A program made the translations under genes and the position numbers. Of a DNA stretch of 64,000 nucleotides, positions 10,859 to 20,070 are shown in pieces (the stretch's first letter is position 1; every line of letters begins with the position of its first letter). The notes under the pieces are model-generated. The model was not told where the DNA came from, did no database searches, and was given only the letters and a program-made list of their open reading frames with translations. Origin of the DNA: Cryoendolithus antarcticus (taxonomy: Eukaryota > Ascomycota > Dothideomycetes > Cladosporiales > Cladosporiaceae); NCBI GenBank assembly GCA_002077065.1, contig NAJO01000048.1, forward strand, positions 186,001-250,000. Direction: 5' to 3'.

Positions 10859-12697
10859 CTACAGCCTAGCACGTAGATCGCTACCCATCTCCCTCTCCAG
10901 CCTTGGAGCATCTCGCTTCGCCCACTCGCGCATTAGCTTTCTCATGATCTTGCCGGACGCCAGCTTAGGTACTTCGTCCACGAACTCAATCCCACCGACA
11001 AGCCGCTTGTGCTTTGCCACGCGTCCCTTCATCCAATGTTGAATGTCATTGGCTGTGACTCTGCCCTTCGCTTCGTCCTTGAGCGTGACGTAGGCGCGAG
11101 GCCACTCTTCATTGTGAAGCGTCACACCCACAACTGCAGCGTCTGCGATGTCGTCGTGCTCCAGTAGTACCGCCTCGAGTTCGGCTGGCGCGACCTGTAG
11201 GGCGTTCACCTTGATAAGCTGAGAGCTTTTGTCAGCAAGAACTTCAGCATGACAGCTCACAACGCCGTGGGAGCCTACCTCTTTCTTCCTGTCGACAATC
11301 CAGAATAAGCCCTCGCGATTCACGACTGCTACATCTCCGGTCTGCAACCAGCCGTCGGGGCTGATTGTGTCTCTAGTCGCTGCTTCATTCTTGAAGTAGC
11401 CCATGAAGACATTCGGTGCTCGGATGTACATTTCGCCTGCAGTATCGTAGCCAACTTCCTTGCAGTCGTCATCTAGCAGCTTGCACTCCGTGTTCGGGAT
11501 GAGTTCGCCGACAGTACCTGAGTCTGATGGTTCTCGTTGCAAAATGGACCCGCATGTTACTTCGGTCATACCCCACCCCTGCTTTACCACGACATTGAAT
11601 CGTCGTTGGACAACAGTTTGCAGCTCTTTGGACAAAGGCGCCGCGCCACAAAGCATCCCTTGCAGCGAAGTCAAGTCATAATTGGCCGTCTCCGGGCGCT
11701 TCGTTAGCATGACCAAAATGGGTGGTGCTACTTGTAGATGCGTAATCTTGTAGTCCTGTATGTGTTGCAGGAAGTCGGTATATATGAATTGCTTCATCAC
11801 GTAAATCGGCACGTTGCTTTTGACGGCCATCAGACAAGCGTACAATTGACCATAAGCGTGATATCTGGAATTATTAGCCTCTACTCGATAGGGGCATGCA
11901 ACGCATGCTTACAAAGGAAGAAAGCCGAGCCAGCGCTCGCCTTTGACCTTCTCGCCAGCGTCTACGTCGACCTCTGGCCACCGTATTTTCATCGTCTGAG
12001 CGACATTCGCGATGAGATTGTGGTGGCTTACGCAGCAACCCTTTGGCAAACCTGTCGTGCCCGAGGAGTAATTGATGGTGGCAACGGTCTTGACCGACTG
12101 CTCGGGTGTGAGATGCTTCCACTGGTATGAAGCGGCATCCCCAGGGCTAGCGAGCAGCTCGCGCCAATCCCGGACGCCGTCTAGAGGTGCACACGGCTGA
12201 TCATCGAATTGGTAGATACGGTCCTTGTGCAAGCCAACAGCTTTCGCGGCTTCAACTGCATTCTGCGTCATCGAAGGATGGGCAAGTATCAACACCGCCC
12301 CAGTGTTACGAAGTTGATGCGTGACTTCAGAGACGGTGTAGATAGGGTTTGCAGCACTGAATGCTCGACCGCTGCCGACGATTCCGAGGTAAGCTACTGG
12401 GATGAAGATGTTGTTGGGCGAATACAGCATCACAATGTCGTCTTGCTTCAGGCCCAAGCGATCCAGACCAAGTGCCACACGTCTGACCCATAGCAGTAGT
12501 TCTCGCGCGCTTAGGTAATGTTGGGGATTTGCGGCATCGTGCCAGACTGGCTCGTCAGACACTGGCTGGCCTTCAGGGAAGAGATAGGTCAAGATATTGA
12601 CCTGACTCACTTGGTCAGTCCATTGTTCGATGGGGATGGTATCCTGGGCTCGTACCTTCGGGATGTCAATATCGGACCATGGAGATCGAATGATCAT
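10859..12697 (-). CDS. Acyl-CoA synthetase / 4-coumarate-CoA ligase-like, PTS1
   Basis: Three exons, 12697-11913, 11864-11279 and 11218-10859, give about 576 residues. It activates a carboxylic acid with ATP to an acyl-adenylate and then a CoA thioester. Motifs: the P-loop-like SSGTTGLPKG, GFLPLYHAYG (joined across intron 1), QGWGMTE, the ATP-binding Asp in WLQTGD, and the hinge DRKKE-LIKVNALQVAPAELE joined across intron 2. Intron 2 (60 bp) has no stop and keeps frame, so retention would add 20 residues inside the hinge. The C-terminus ends ARL, a peroxisomal type-1 targeting signal, so the enzyme probably acts in peroxisomes. It is divergent from the second SDR. The product could enter beta-oxidation. 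Confidence 0.92.
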
Positions 12698-13158
12698 GAT
12701 GCCGAGCTACCACAAGTATGGCAAGGAAGACAAAGCTCAGGATGGAGAGACGTGTAGTCGAGATCGCGCGAACACCTAGTCCACTGCTGAGGCGAGATGA
12801 TACATTCCGAGAGACTTACAGTAGCTCGTTTGCCTACAGACCCAACGTCACTCACAGGCGCAATACCACTGATGGCACCTACAACCGAGGCTACGCGTAG
12901 GCGGAGGTGAAAATGTGTTGGTCCAGAAGACGTGGGGAAGCGAGAGGCTGGATGATGGAAGCGTAAGCTTTGACCACCGTCGGGATCGATTCGCAACAGC
13001 CGGACAACATGACCGCCAGCATGTCTTGTGCCCCTTGTTTCGACGAAGAAAGATGGTTCTGTCATGTTCTCGAGAGGTGGTTCACTGTGCAATCTGCAGG
13101 TTGAAAGCTGATTGATCGAGTTTCGGGAGAATTGTCCTTGAGAACTTCGAAAATCAGC
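12698..13158. promoter_or_regulatory. Shared promoter region, acyl-CoA ligase / SDR
   Basis: A 461 bp gap between divergent start codons at 12697 (minus) and 13159 (plus). It must contain both promoters. The long minus-strand ORF overlapping it (to 13695) is antisense to the SDR gene and has no family features. Confidence 0.5.
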
Positions 13159-14053
13159 ATGTCTGATCTCAACATCGACGGGTTTTTCTCGCTGCAAGGC
13201 AAAGTGGCTTTGGTCACAGGCGGTATGTGCCCAACTCATCATGTTCTGAGTTCTCGACGTTGACGTCGACACAGGCTCTCGAGGTCTAGGCCTGCACGCC
13301 GCCACTGCATTCCTTCTGGCTGGCGCGAAGACGGTCTTCATCAGTGCACGCAAAGCTGCCGGCGAGCAGGGCATCGACCAAGCCGTCGTCCGCCTCAACG
13401 CTCTTCCAAACATCTCAGGCAAAGCTGTCGGAATTCCTGCAAACGTTGCCGAAGTGAAAGGCATCCAACGCTTGGTCGACGATATCACAGCTCGCGAAGG
13501 ACGACTCGATATCCTCGTGGCCAATGCTGGTGCAACGTGGGGTGGGCCCTTCGAGCCTACGCCTGACTGGAGCTCGCAAAAGGTGCTGGATCTGAACGTT
13601 CGGGGAGTGTTCAATCTGGCGAGACTCTTCACGCCTCTGCTGTCAGCATCCGGGACCGCGAAGGACCCCAGTCGAATCGTCGTGGTATCAAGCACCGCTG
13701 CTACTAATGTGCATCATGTCGGGGAGCACGGTACGATCATGTACTCTGCGTCCAAAGCTGCCGCGAATCACCTGGCTCGCAACTTGGCTGTAGAGCTTGG
13801 CCCACGGAATATTACCACAAATACAGTCTCCCCTGGCTTCTTTCCGTCGAAATTGGCGAATGGGCTGATTGAGAACCTTGGCGGACAGGAGCAGCTGGAA
13901 AAGGAGAACCCGAGAGGCCGCCTTGGTCAGAGCTCTGATATTGCAGGAATTATGATCTATTTGTGTTCACGGGCAGGAAACTATGTGAATGGGGAGCACA
14001 TTGCAGTCGACGGTGGCGCAAGGCTAGGCGCAGGACGCTTGACGAGATTATGA
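13159..14053 (+). CDS. Short-chain dehydrogenase/reductase (SDR)
   Basis: Two exons, 13159-13222 and 13275-14053, give about 280 residues. A 52 bp intron again splits the glycine motif, which reads TGGSRGLG when joined; this supports the ATG at 13159. Other SDR marks are LVANAGATW, the catalytic Ser in VVVSSTAA, the catalytic YSASKAA, SPGFFPSK, and the C-terminal VDGGARLG. The architecture is that of a classical NAD(P)-dependent SDR close to the rhamnolipid reductase/3-oxoacyl reductase-like group. It probably reduces or oxidises an alcohol/ketone pair of a cluster intermediate. It shares its upstream region with the acyl-CoA ligase, so the two may be co-regulated. Confidence 0.9.
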
Positions 14054-14144
14054 AGCTTAGTCTACCATGTTCACATCGTGCGAGACTTCCGTTCGGCAAG
14101 CCTCTACGTGAAACAAATTGAGTGTTGCAAATATCGTCATGACT

Positions 14145-15476
14145 CTATGCAGCGTGCGGCGAGTCTACTCGTAAGTCCTCCGGGATCAGCTTACCTTTAC
14201 GCATTCGATCGAATACGAGACCCCAGGCTTGTATGGTAGATCTCTCTTCTGTAAATGGCTTGTCCTTCGGCGTGCTGTACATCTTCGTCATGTCGTACTG
14301 ACGGTCAAAGTCGAACTGCGTCAAGAGGAAGTACTGCCACTTGTCAGCAACTGACTGGGGAAAGCCCGGCGCAGTAGGACTGACTTCAAACCCCTTGAAC
14401 GTCAAGTCCGAATCAGCAACTCCCTTCTTGAGTCCTGATTGTTCTTCCAGCTCCTTCCAGTCCGCTATGTGATCTTTGATGTACTTGCGTACTTCCAGAC
14501 TTGATTGTCCTTCCTTTGATGGTCCCGTGCCTTTAAGGCCGAAGTAATCACACAGTACAGGCCACTTGGTGCTCCAGCTTTCCGGCTGCTTCGAATCGGC
14601 AACATTGAACCCTTCGCCTCTTTGCGCTTTCGGCAATGTGAGGGATAGGTGCAGTGTCTGACGGGCGATCATATCAGAGGAAGAATCGCAGCTTTTCGCC
14701 ACCCAGCTCTTAGACGTGCCCGGAAATGGACACTGAGCGCCTTTGCCTTCAACACTAGCGTAAAGTGCGAGAAAGATGCCGAGAACTGTGGCCAGCGAGT
14801 AGAAGTTCTGGTTGGGAACGAAGCCGATAATGATGTCTGGTCGTGTTTCACACCAGCTCCATGATTTGCTCTTCGCGAAGTCGGATAGCCAGTCAAGCTG
14901 CGGATGGTAGAAGAGCGAGTCGTGGTACGGCGCTCTGAGTCTTGGCTGGTCTTCCGAGAGTGGTACGTGGATGTAGTCTGTCGGGTGATTGTCCAGCAGA
15001 TGGCAGCCGTACATCTTCGCGCCAGTCTGGAGAACTACGAACTCCAGGGAGGGGCTGAGAGTGTCCATTGCTGTCGTCGAGCGCCTAAACATGCTGACTG
15101 CATATTCGAGCTCTTGCTGCATGTCCGTGGAAGCTTTGTAGGCTGCTGTACATTAGCACCGCACACAGCGGACACTGATAGATGAGTTGTGGCACTGACC
15201 AAGGTAGTAGACGTGTGTGACTTTATCGATAGTTTTGACTTTGTCCTTCAAGCTCGCCTCCAGATCCGCTTGACTACCCTTGAGCAAGTCGATGCCGGAG
15301 ACGATCTGTAGTCGCGAGTCTGCTGGCCACAGCGAGTCTTCCTGCTTCAGTGGTCGGTTCGTCATCGCGACGACTCTATCCCAGACGCCTGTTGTCGGGT
15401 AGTCGTTCAGTAGCTCATTCACGAATGACCACCCAGTCACACCGCTGGCACCGAAGATTAGTGCTTGCTTTCCCAT
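14145..15476 (-). CDS. PRISE-like enone reductase (NAD-dependent epimerase fold)
   Basis: Two exons, 15476-15200 and 15142-14145, give about 424 residues. The start has an atypical-SDR nucleotide motif FGASGVTGWSF, then NRPLK for the NADP phosphate. The central part has LQTGAKMYGCHL, where a Lys replaces Tyr of the classical site, and the product-side segment RAPYHDSLFYHPQLDWL. This order matches the progesterone 5-beta-reductase/iridoid synthase (PRISE) family, whose members reduce activated C=C bonds of enones. The acceptor at about 15146-15143 is a CAGCAG repeat, so two isoforms differing by one residue are possible; the downstream site gives the better family join. It is divergent from an EthD-domain gene. 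Annotation as a generic epimerase is the main alternative. Confidence 0.85.
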
Positions 15477-15895
15477 AATTGCGATGCTGGGCGAGTGACA
15501 CTAATGAGATAATGAAGAGCCTTGTGAACGAGAGAGTGCAGTCGATTAGTGATACAGGAGAGCCTTGCCAAGACCAATGCAGAGTGATTAGCTGGTCAGA
15601 TGTCTACATGATGCTGGGGGACCGATTGCGTTCTGATCAGGCGACCACCGTCGATTCTGTTGCCGCAAGAGTTGCAACGCAGCATATGCCGTAGCTAGAT
15701 CCTCGGACAGGTTCCTGGAGCTCGTTCTCCAGCTTCGGGGTAAAGCTAGTACCTGAAATGCCCCGCACAGCTGCGTAGCGAAAGCAGAGCGAGGCGCGTC
15801 TTCCGGAACGCGCTCAACATTGTCATGTCAAATGGGAGCAGTGCATCTAGTAGCAACTTTCAGCTCCTTGTCTAAGTCCAATCCCAACCCCAGTC
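15477..15895. promoter_or_regulatory. Shared promoter region, PRISE / EthD gene
   Basis: A 419 bp gap between divergent starts at 15476 (minus) and 15896 (plus). It contains one CCTCGG hexamer at 15701-15706, the core bound by FarA/FarB fatty-acid regulators in Aspergillus, but one hexamer is expected by chance at this scale. Nothing else is recognised. Confidence 0.45.
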
Positions 15896-16823
15896 ATGGT
15901 CGGCGTAGACAAGCAAGTCACCGGCAAGAAGCCGGGCCTACTCTTTGTGAACAGCAAAATCACGAAACCCGACCAGCTATCACCTGAGGCCTACGCCGAT
16001 TGGTATACTAAGCGTCACATCCCAGATATATTCAAGACCAGTGGGATCAAGCAAGCGGCAAGATGGCAGGCCCTGGACCCGAACCAAGATCGCCCATACC
16101 TTGCGCTGTATCCCCTGGAGGACTTGGACTATCTGAACAGCGATGAGTTCAGAGGTCAGCAAGTCGTTCGCATGCAAAGTTCAGGGCTAAGCTTGTGCCA
16201 GCCATCCCAGTCCACGATGACAAACTGCCGGGCTCGGGTGCTATATTCGACGTTGCATCGTTCGACACGAGATATTACGCCTTCGAGCAGCTGTACGAGC
16301 CTGAAGAGACGAAGAAGGGTAGGTAAAAGAGGTCCTGTGTTCATCTAGGCCGGTCGCAGCTAAGGTGTGCAGATCAACCCGATTTTGTGATCGCCTATGG
16401 CTTCACGCCTAGCGACGATGCCGAATATGACCGTTCGTTCACGACCGTTGATCGGCGTCTCTCCAAGCTGACCATATATTGCAGGGTGGTACCGCGAATC
16501 TCACTTGCGTGAAGTATCCGGAATAACAGGGTGGAGGAGCACAGGACGATACGTCCTGCAATTTGCAAGAGAGAATCGCAAGGCGGCGGGCGATAATGAA
16601 CACGAAAAACTGCCGAAGTTCCTTACGCTAGTATGATCGTTCAATGATCGCTTCCCACTGTCCGAGATAGACTGACAGCCTCTAGCACTACTTCGACGGC
16701 GTCGCATTGCCAGAGGCGGAGCTTGCGAAGTCCGGAGAGAGTGAATGGTCGAAGAAGAATATGGCCGCAATGAAGGAGACGCAGATTGCCATCTTCAAAA
16801 AGTTGTCGCAGTTCACCAAGTGA
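15896..16823 (+). CDS. EthD-domain protein (dimeric alpha-beta barrel), five exons
   Basis: Exons 15896-16154, 16202-16318, 16373-16432, 16485-16630 and 16686-16823 give about 239 residues. Introns are 47-55 bp and all exon phases match. The first half shows the EthD pattern: PGLLFVNSKI, then YADWYTKRHIPDIF, with Trp, His and Pro of the domain core, and YLALYPLEDL with SDEFR. A second ferredoxin-like half has PDFVIAYGF and WYRESHLREV, so the protein probably holds two tandem barrels. EthD proteins occur in fungal clusters as dehydratase-, decarboxylase- or lyase-like enzymes or as accessory factors, so no reaction is assigned. Without splicing the frame breaks after about 90 residues; the exon model restores all conserved segments. 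Confidence 0.85.
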
Positions 16824-17414
16824 GAGTGGTCTCGTCGATGGAACATACCTCATGCATGTAGATATCATGGTGGTGAGAGGACTGTTTCCATCTCTGAGCG
16901 GGAATCGACGACTCGCGCTTTGACCACCGCGTCATCACTTGAGCGTGAGTGAAACGAAATTGCTCCCCAATGATTCTGGTATAACTTGACCAGTTCGTCT
17001 CTTAGTGGTCGCGGTTTGATCGATACCTGTCCCAATAGTCCACCAGTATGGTGCTTCACAACCAAGCCTGCATCTCGTCACGTGGGAACGCGTCAAACAT
17101 CTCCACATTAAGCTGCATATGCCCCGCGCCTCGGATACGGAGGTTGAGATGCGCAATGGAAAAGGCTCGCCGCTCTGGCAGAGGCTCTCCAAGTTTGTGG
17201 TCGTGGCCAGAGGTAACGCTTGCGACGACGCGTAGCTGATCAGGGACGCGATGCATTAAGGCTGGGCCCTTGGTCTCGTGGATGATAACTATCAGGTCAA
17301 CCTTTCTTGCTTCTCGTTCCTTGCTTTTCCTGGATACAGTCTCTGTTCCTCTCACTACAGTGGTGTCGAAAGTCCTTCGCCTGCTCATCGCGAATCTTCA
17401 CTGTGCTCGGCAAA
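16824..17414. other. Intergenic, upstream of alcohol dehydrogenase
   Basis: About 590 bp between the EthD gene and the alcohol dehydrogenase, both plus strand. ORFs on both strands here lack features. A pyrimidine-rich run near 17300-17345 precedes the start. No RNA gene is seen. Confidence 0.45.
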
Positions 17415-18726
17415 ATGTCAGCTTCTGTGACCGAAGCAGCTACGGCCAACAGCCAGCTCGATCCCTCAGCCGGAAAGATCACAGTAAAGGGCGCGGAAGG
17501 GAAGGGTACTATGAAGGCAGGGCGATGGGACTCAGTGAGTGTAGAGTATCCAGCGATCCATGTAGACAAAGGCTGATTATTTGGCATAGGAGCAGCAGAA
17601 GGTCGTGATCACCGAAGTGCCTATACCGGAGCCAGAGGAGGGGCAGTTCCTGATCAAGATTGCTTCAGCGTCCTTGTGCCATAGCGATATCATGGCGTCA
17701 GTGGCTTCTTGTTATGGCGATCGGATGGCTAAGCTGACAGACTTCAAGCATCGAGCAGAACACGAAGAGCACGCTCGGTCATGAGGGAGCTGGCTACGTC
17801 GAGAAGATGCACTCTTCGGTTGAGAACAAGGGCTACAAGGTCGGCGACATAGTTGGATTTCTCTACATTCGAGGCTGCTGCTTCCAGTGCGAAGGTTGTC
17901 AGATCCACAATATCCACTGTGAAACTGGGAAGCAACTGCTGCAAGGCTTCGTGACTGATGGATTCTTTGCCGAATACGCAATTGTGGACGAATTCAATTG
18001 CATACACCTGCCAGAATCGATTGATGTGAACACGGCTGCCCCCATTTTCTGCGCTGGCATCACTGCATTTCACGCTGTGGACAATTCGGAGCTCAAGGAG
18101 GGCGATTGGCTTGCTGTCGTAGGCGCTGGGGTGAGAATCATTGCTTGCGCTTGGACTTGTGCCCACCACTAAGCAAAAGTAGGGTCTTGGTCAAATTGCA
18201 ACTCAGATCGGCAAAGCCATGGGTTACAAGGTCGTGGCTCTCGATATCAACGACGCTACGCTCGAAGTGACCAAGAAGCAAGGCGCAGATGCAGTATTCA
18301 ACTCGAGAACGAACAAGAACTATGTGGAAGAGCTTAAGAAGCTCACGAACGGCGGAGCGAAAGCCGCATGTGTGTTCTCAAACGCAGACCAGGTATTCCT
18401 TTTCGCGGCCCATCGCCTGTTGCAGCGCTGACATTATCTAGGCCTATTCAGGTGCCTTCCAGATCCTTCGCCTCGGCGGTGTGTGCATGGTTATTGGTCT
18501 TCCGCACAACCCACTCTCGGTGTCCAGCATGGATCTCGCATTGGGCAAGTACAAGATCAAGTCGGAGAGCACAAGTATACCGCAGCGGATGAAGAAGGCT
18601 GTGGACTTCTTAGCGAAGCACAACATCAAACCTGAGGTGGAGCGAAGGAAGTTGGAGGATCTGAACGACATGGTCGTTGCGATGAGGGAAGGTAAGGCGA
18701 CGAAGCGCATGTTGGTCAACTTCTGA
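17415..18726 (+). CDS. Zinc-dependent alcohol dehydrogenase (MDR family)
   Basis: Five exons, 17415-17534, 17590-17696, 17749-18130, 18183-18392 and 18442-18726, give about 367 residues. It interconverts an alcohol and an aldehyde or ketone with NAD(P). Catalytic zinc ligands are seen in SLCHSDIM, LGHEGAGYV and PIFCAGITAFHA. The structural-zinc cysteines lie in CCFQCEGCQIHNIHC. The Rossmann motif VGAGGLGQIATQ is created by joining exons 3 and 4. The first 40 residues are an extra, Ala/Gly/Lys-rich N-terminal extension not needed for the fold. It is close to fungal alcohol dehydrogenases of the Adh1-like type. In the cluster it could make the aldehyde used by the aldehyde dehydrogenase, which is inference. 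Confidence 0.92.
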
Positions 18727-19033
18727 GCGCAGACGTGACAAGGCAGCGAGCATGTAAAGGCGTCTGTGGTAGCCTCCATCTCATTCACGTGATCTGCTCA
18801 ATATATGCACTCTCCAACGCCAGTATGGCCGCTGATCGCTTCCCAGCCTACAAGTGTTGATCGAGTACGGCCGGATACTCACTTCCAGCGACTTGAGCTA
18901 GACACATTACCCCTCACAAGTAGTGTCGAGGGAGGGGAGAAGCCGAAGAAGGAGTCTATGTAGGAGATTCTGGTAGCTCTCGCCAGACTTGCCAACAGGT
19001 GACACAATCCACACACCCGACACTATCTCCAAC
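18727..19033. other. Intergenic, upstream of second EthD gene
   Basis: About 310 bp between two plus-strand genes. It holds the alcohol dehydrogenase 3' region and the promoter of the next gene. No repeat or gene is seen. Confidence 0.45.
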
Positions 19034-19579
19034 ATGACGCTGAAGAAGATCGACTACGATTTCCAGCACAAAGCGCTGGCTTACGACACCACTCCCAACT
19101 ACCAGCCATGTATCAAGCTGAGCTTCTTCTTCAACAAGCTGCCCGAAGTCTCCTACGAGCAGTTCCACCGACACTGGGAGACCGTGCACGCGGACCTCAC
19201 CATAGCCACGAGGGACTTCAAGGTCTGCAAGATCCAACGCTACGTCCAATTCCACCAAACTCCCGAGATGAGGGAGCAGGCGAAGGAATTAGGTCTGCAG
19301 CAAATCGAGTTCGACGGCTGTAGTGAGATCTGGGTGAAGACCTGGCAAGACTGGATGGCGTTCTACAAGGTCAGCAGGTTGCTAGTCTGATCGATGACTC
19401 GTGAGCTGATCGCTTCGCAGAGTCCAGAATACGCCAAGGCACTTGCGCCAGACTGCAAGCACTTCATGGCTATGCCCATCTCTGTCATGGTCGGGCAGGA
19501 CAATCTGATCTTCGGACATGCGATCCCTGGTGAAGGTGGAAAAGACGGAGTTACAACCGAGACTTTGAAGTCTAGATAG
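19034..19579 (+). CDS. EthD-domain protein, single barrel
   Basis: Two exons, 19034-19369 and 19421-19579, give about 164 residues. The core has CIKLSFFFNKLPEVSYEQF followed by HRHWETVHADL, which is the EthD signature spacing of Trp and His. A second part reads CSEIWVKTWQDWMAFYK and then SPEYAKALAPDCKHF after the intron. The length fits a one-domain dimeric alpha-beta barrel protein, unlike the two-domain protein at 15896-16823. Small EthD proteins in fungal clusters have been tied to dehydration or decarboxylation of aromatic intermediates, but no specific reaction can be inferred here. It lies between the alcohol dehydrogenase and the transporter, all plus strand. Confidence 0.85.
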
Positions 19580-20070
19580 GCTCGGTTGACTTCGGTAGGA
19601 CAGCAACGTGGCGGAGACCTCGCTCTAGCATGTTCGCACATCCCTGGTGGTCGCTTCAGAGACCGTTCTCAGATCAATCAGATACAGCAGAAGTGTTCGC
19701 CGTGGCCTATAGGAGAGAGGATGCGACTCAGTCACGTGCGGGTATACTTTTCCGGCCAGCCCACGGCACTGACTCGAAGCCATGTCTCTGTCTCATACGC
19801 TGACAGCTTCGTCAGCAGGTCATCTCCGCACGTTATCGAGAGATGTACCCCATGGGGATGTAGAGTCTCGTAGGCGCTACCAAAAGTCAAACTCTCCAAG
19901 CTCTCGGTAACCGGCCATGCCTCTTGTGCAGAGGCCATAGCAGGGGTGTGCATATCCCTTCCCAACGTGACTGGATATGAGTGAACGGCTCTGTCCCCCA
20001 TTCACGTCGAAGTTGTAAGGGTGCTTCTCTCACTACCGTTCTACTGGGTCACAGACCTGCGTTGCACATC
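19580..20070. other. Intergenic, upstream of MFS gene
   Basis: About 490 bp with no supported gene. Short ORFs on both strands are noise-like. It should carry the promoter of the efflux pump. Confidence 0.45.

Noticed and set aside
12694..13695. 333-codon ORF on the minus strand
   Set aside because: It is antisense to the second SDR gene and has no domain features; open only because of codon bias in the sense gene.
15701..15706. CCTCGG hexamer as a FarA/FarB site in the PRISE/EthD promoter
   Set aside because: A single six-base match is expected by chance many times in 64 kb, and these genes are not established beta-oxidation genes.
16155..16201. Frameshift or short duplication (GTTCAG repeated) in the first EthD gene
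   Set aside because: A 47 bp intron with GT donor, CTAAG branch-like site and CCAG acceptor explains the frame change and restores SDEFR-AIPV.
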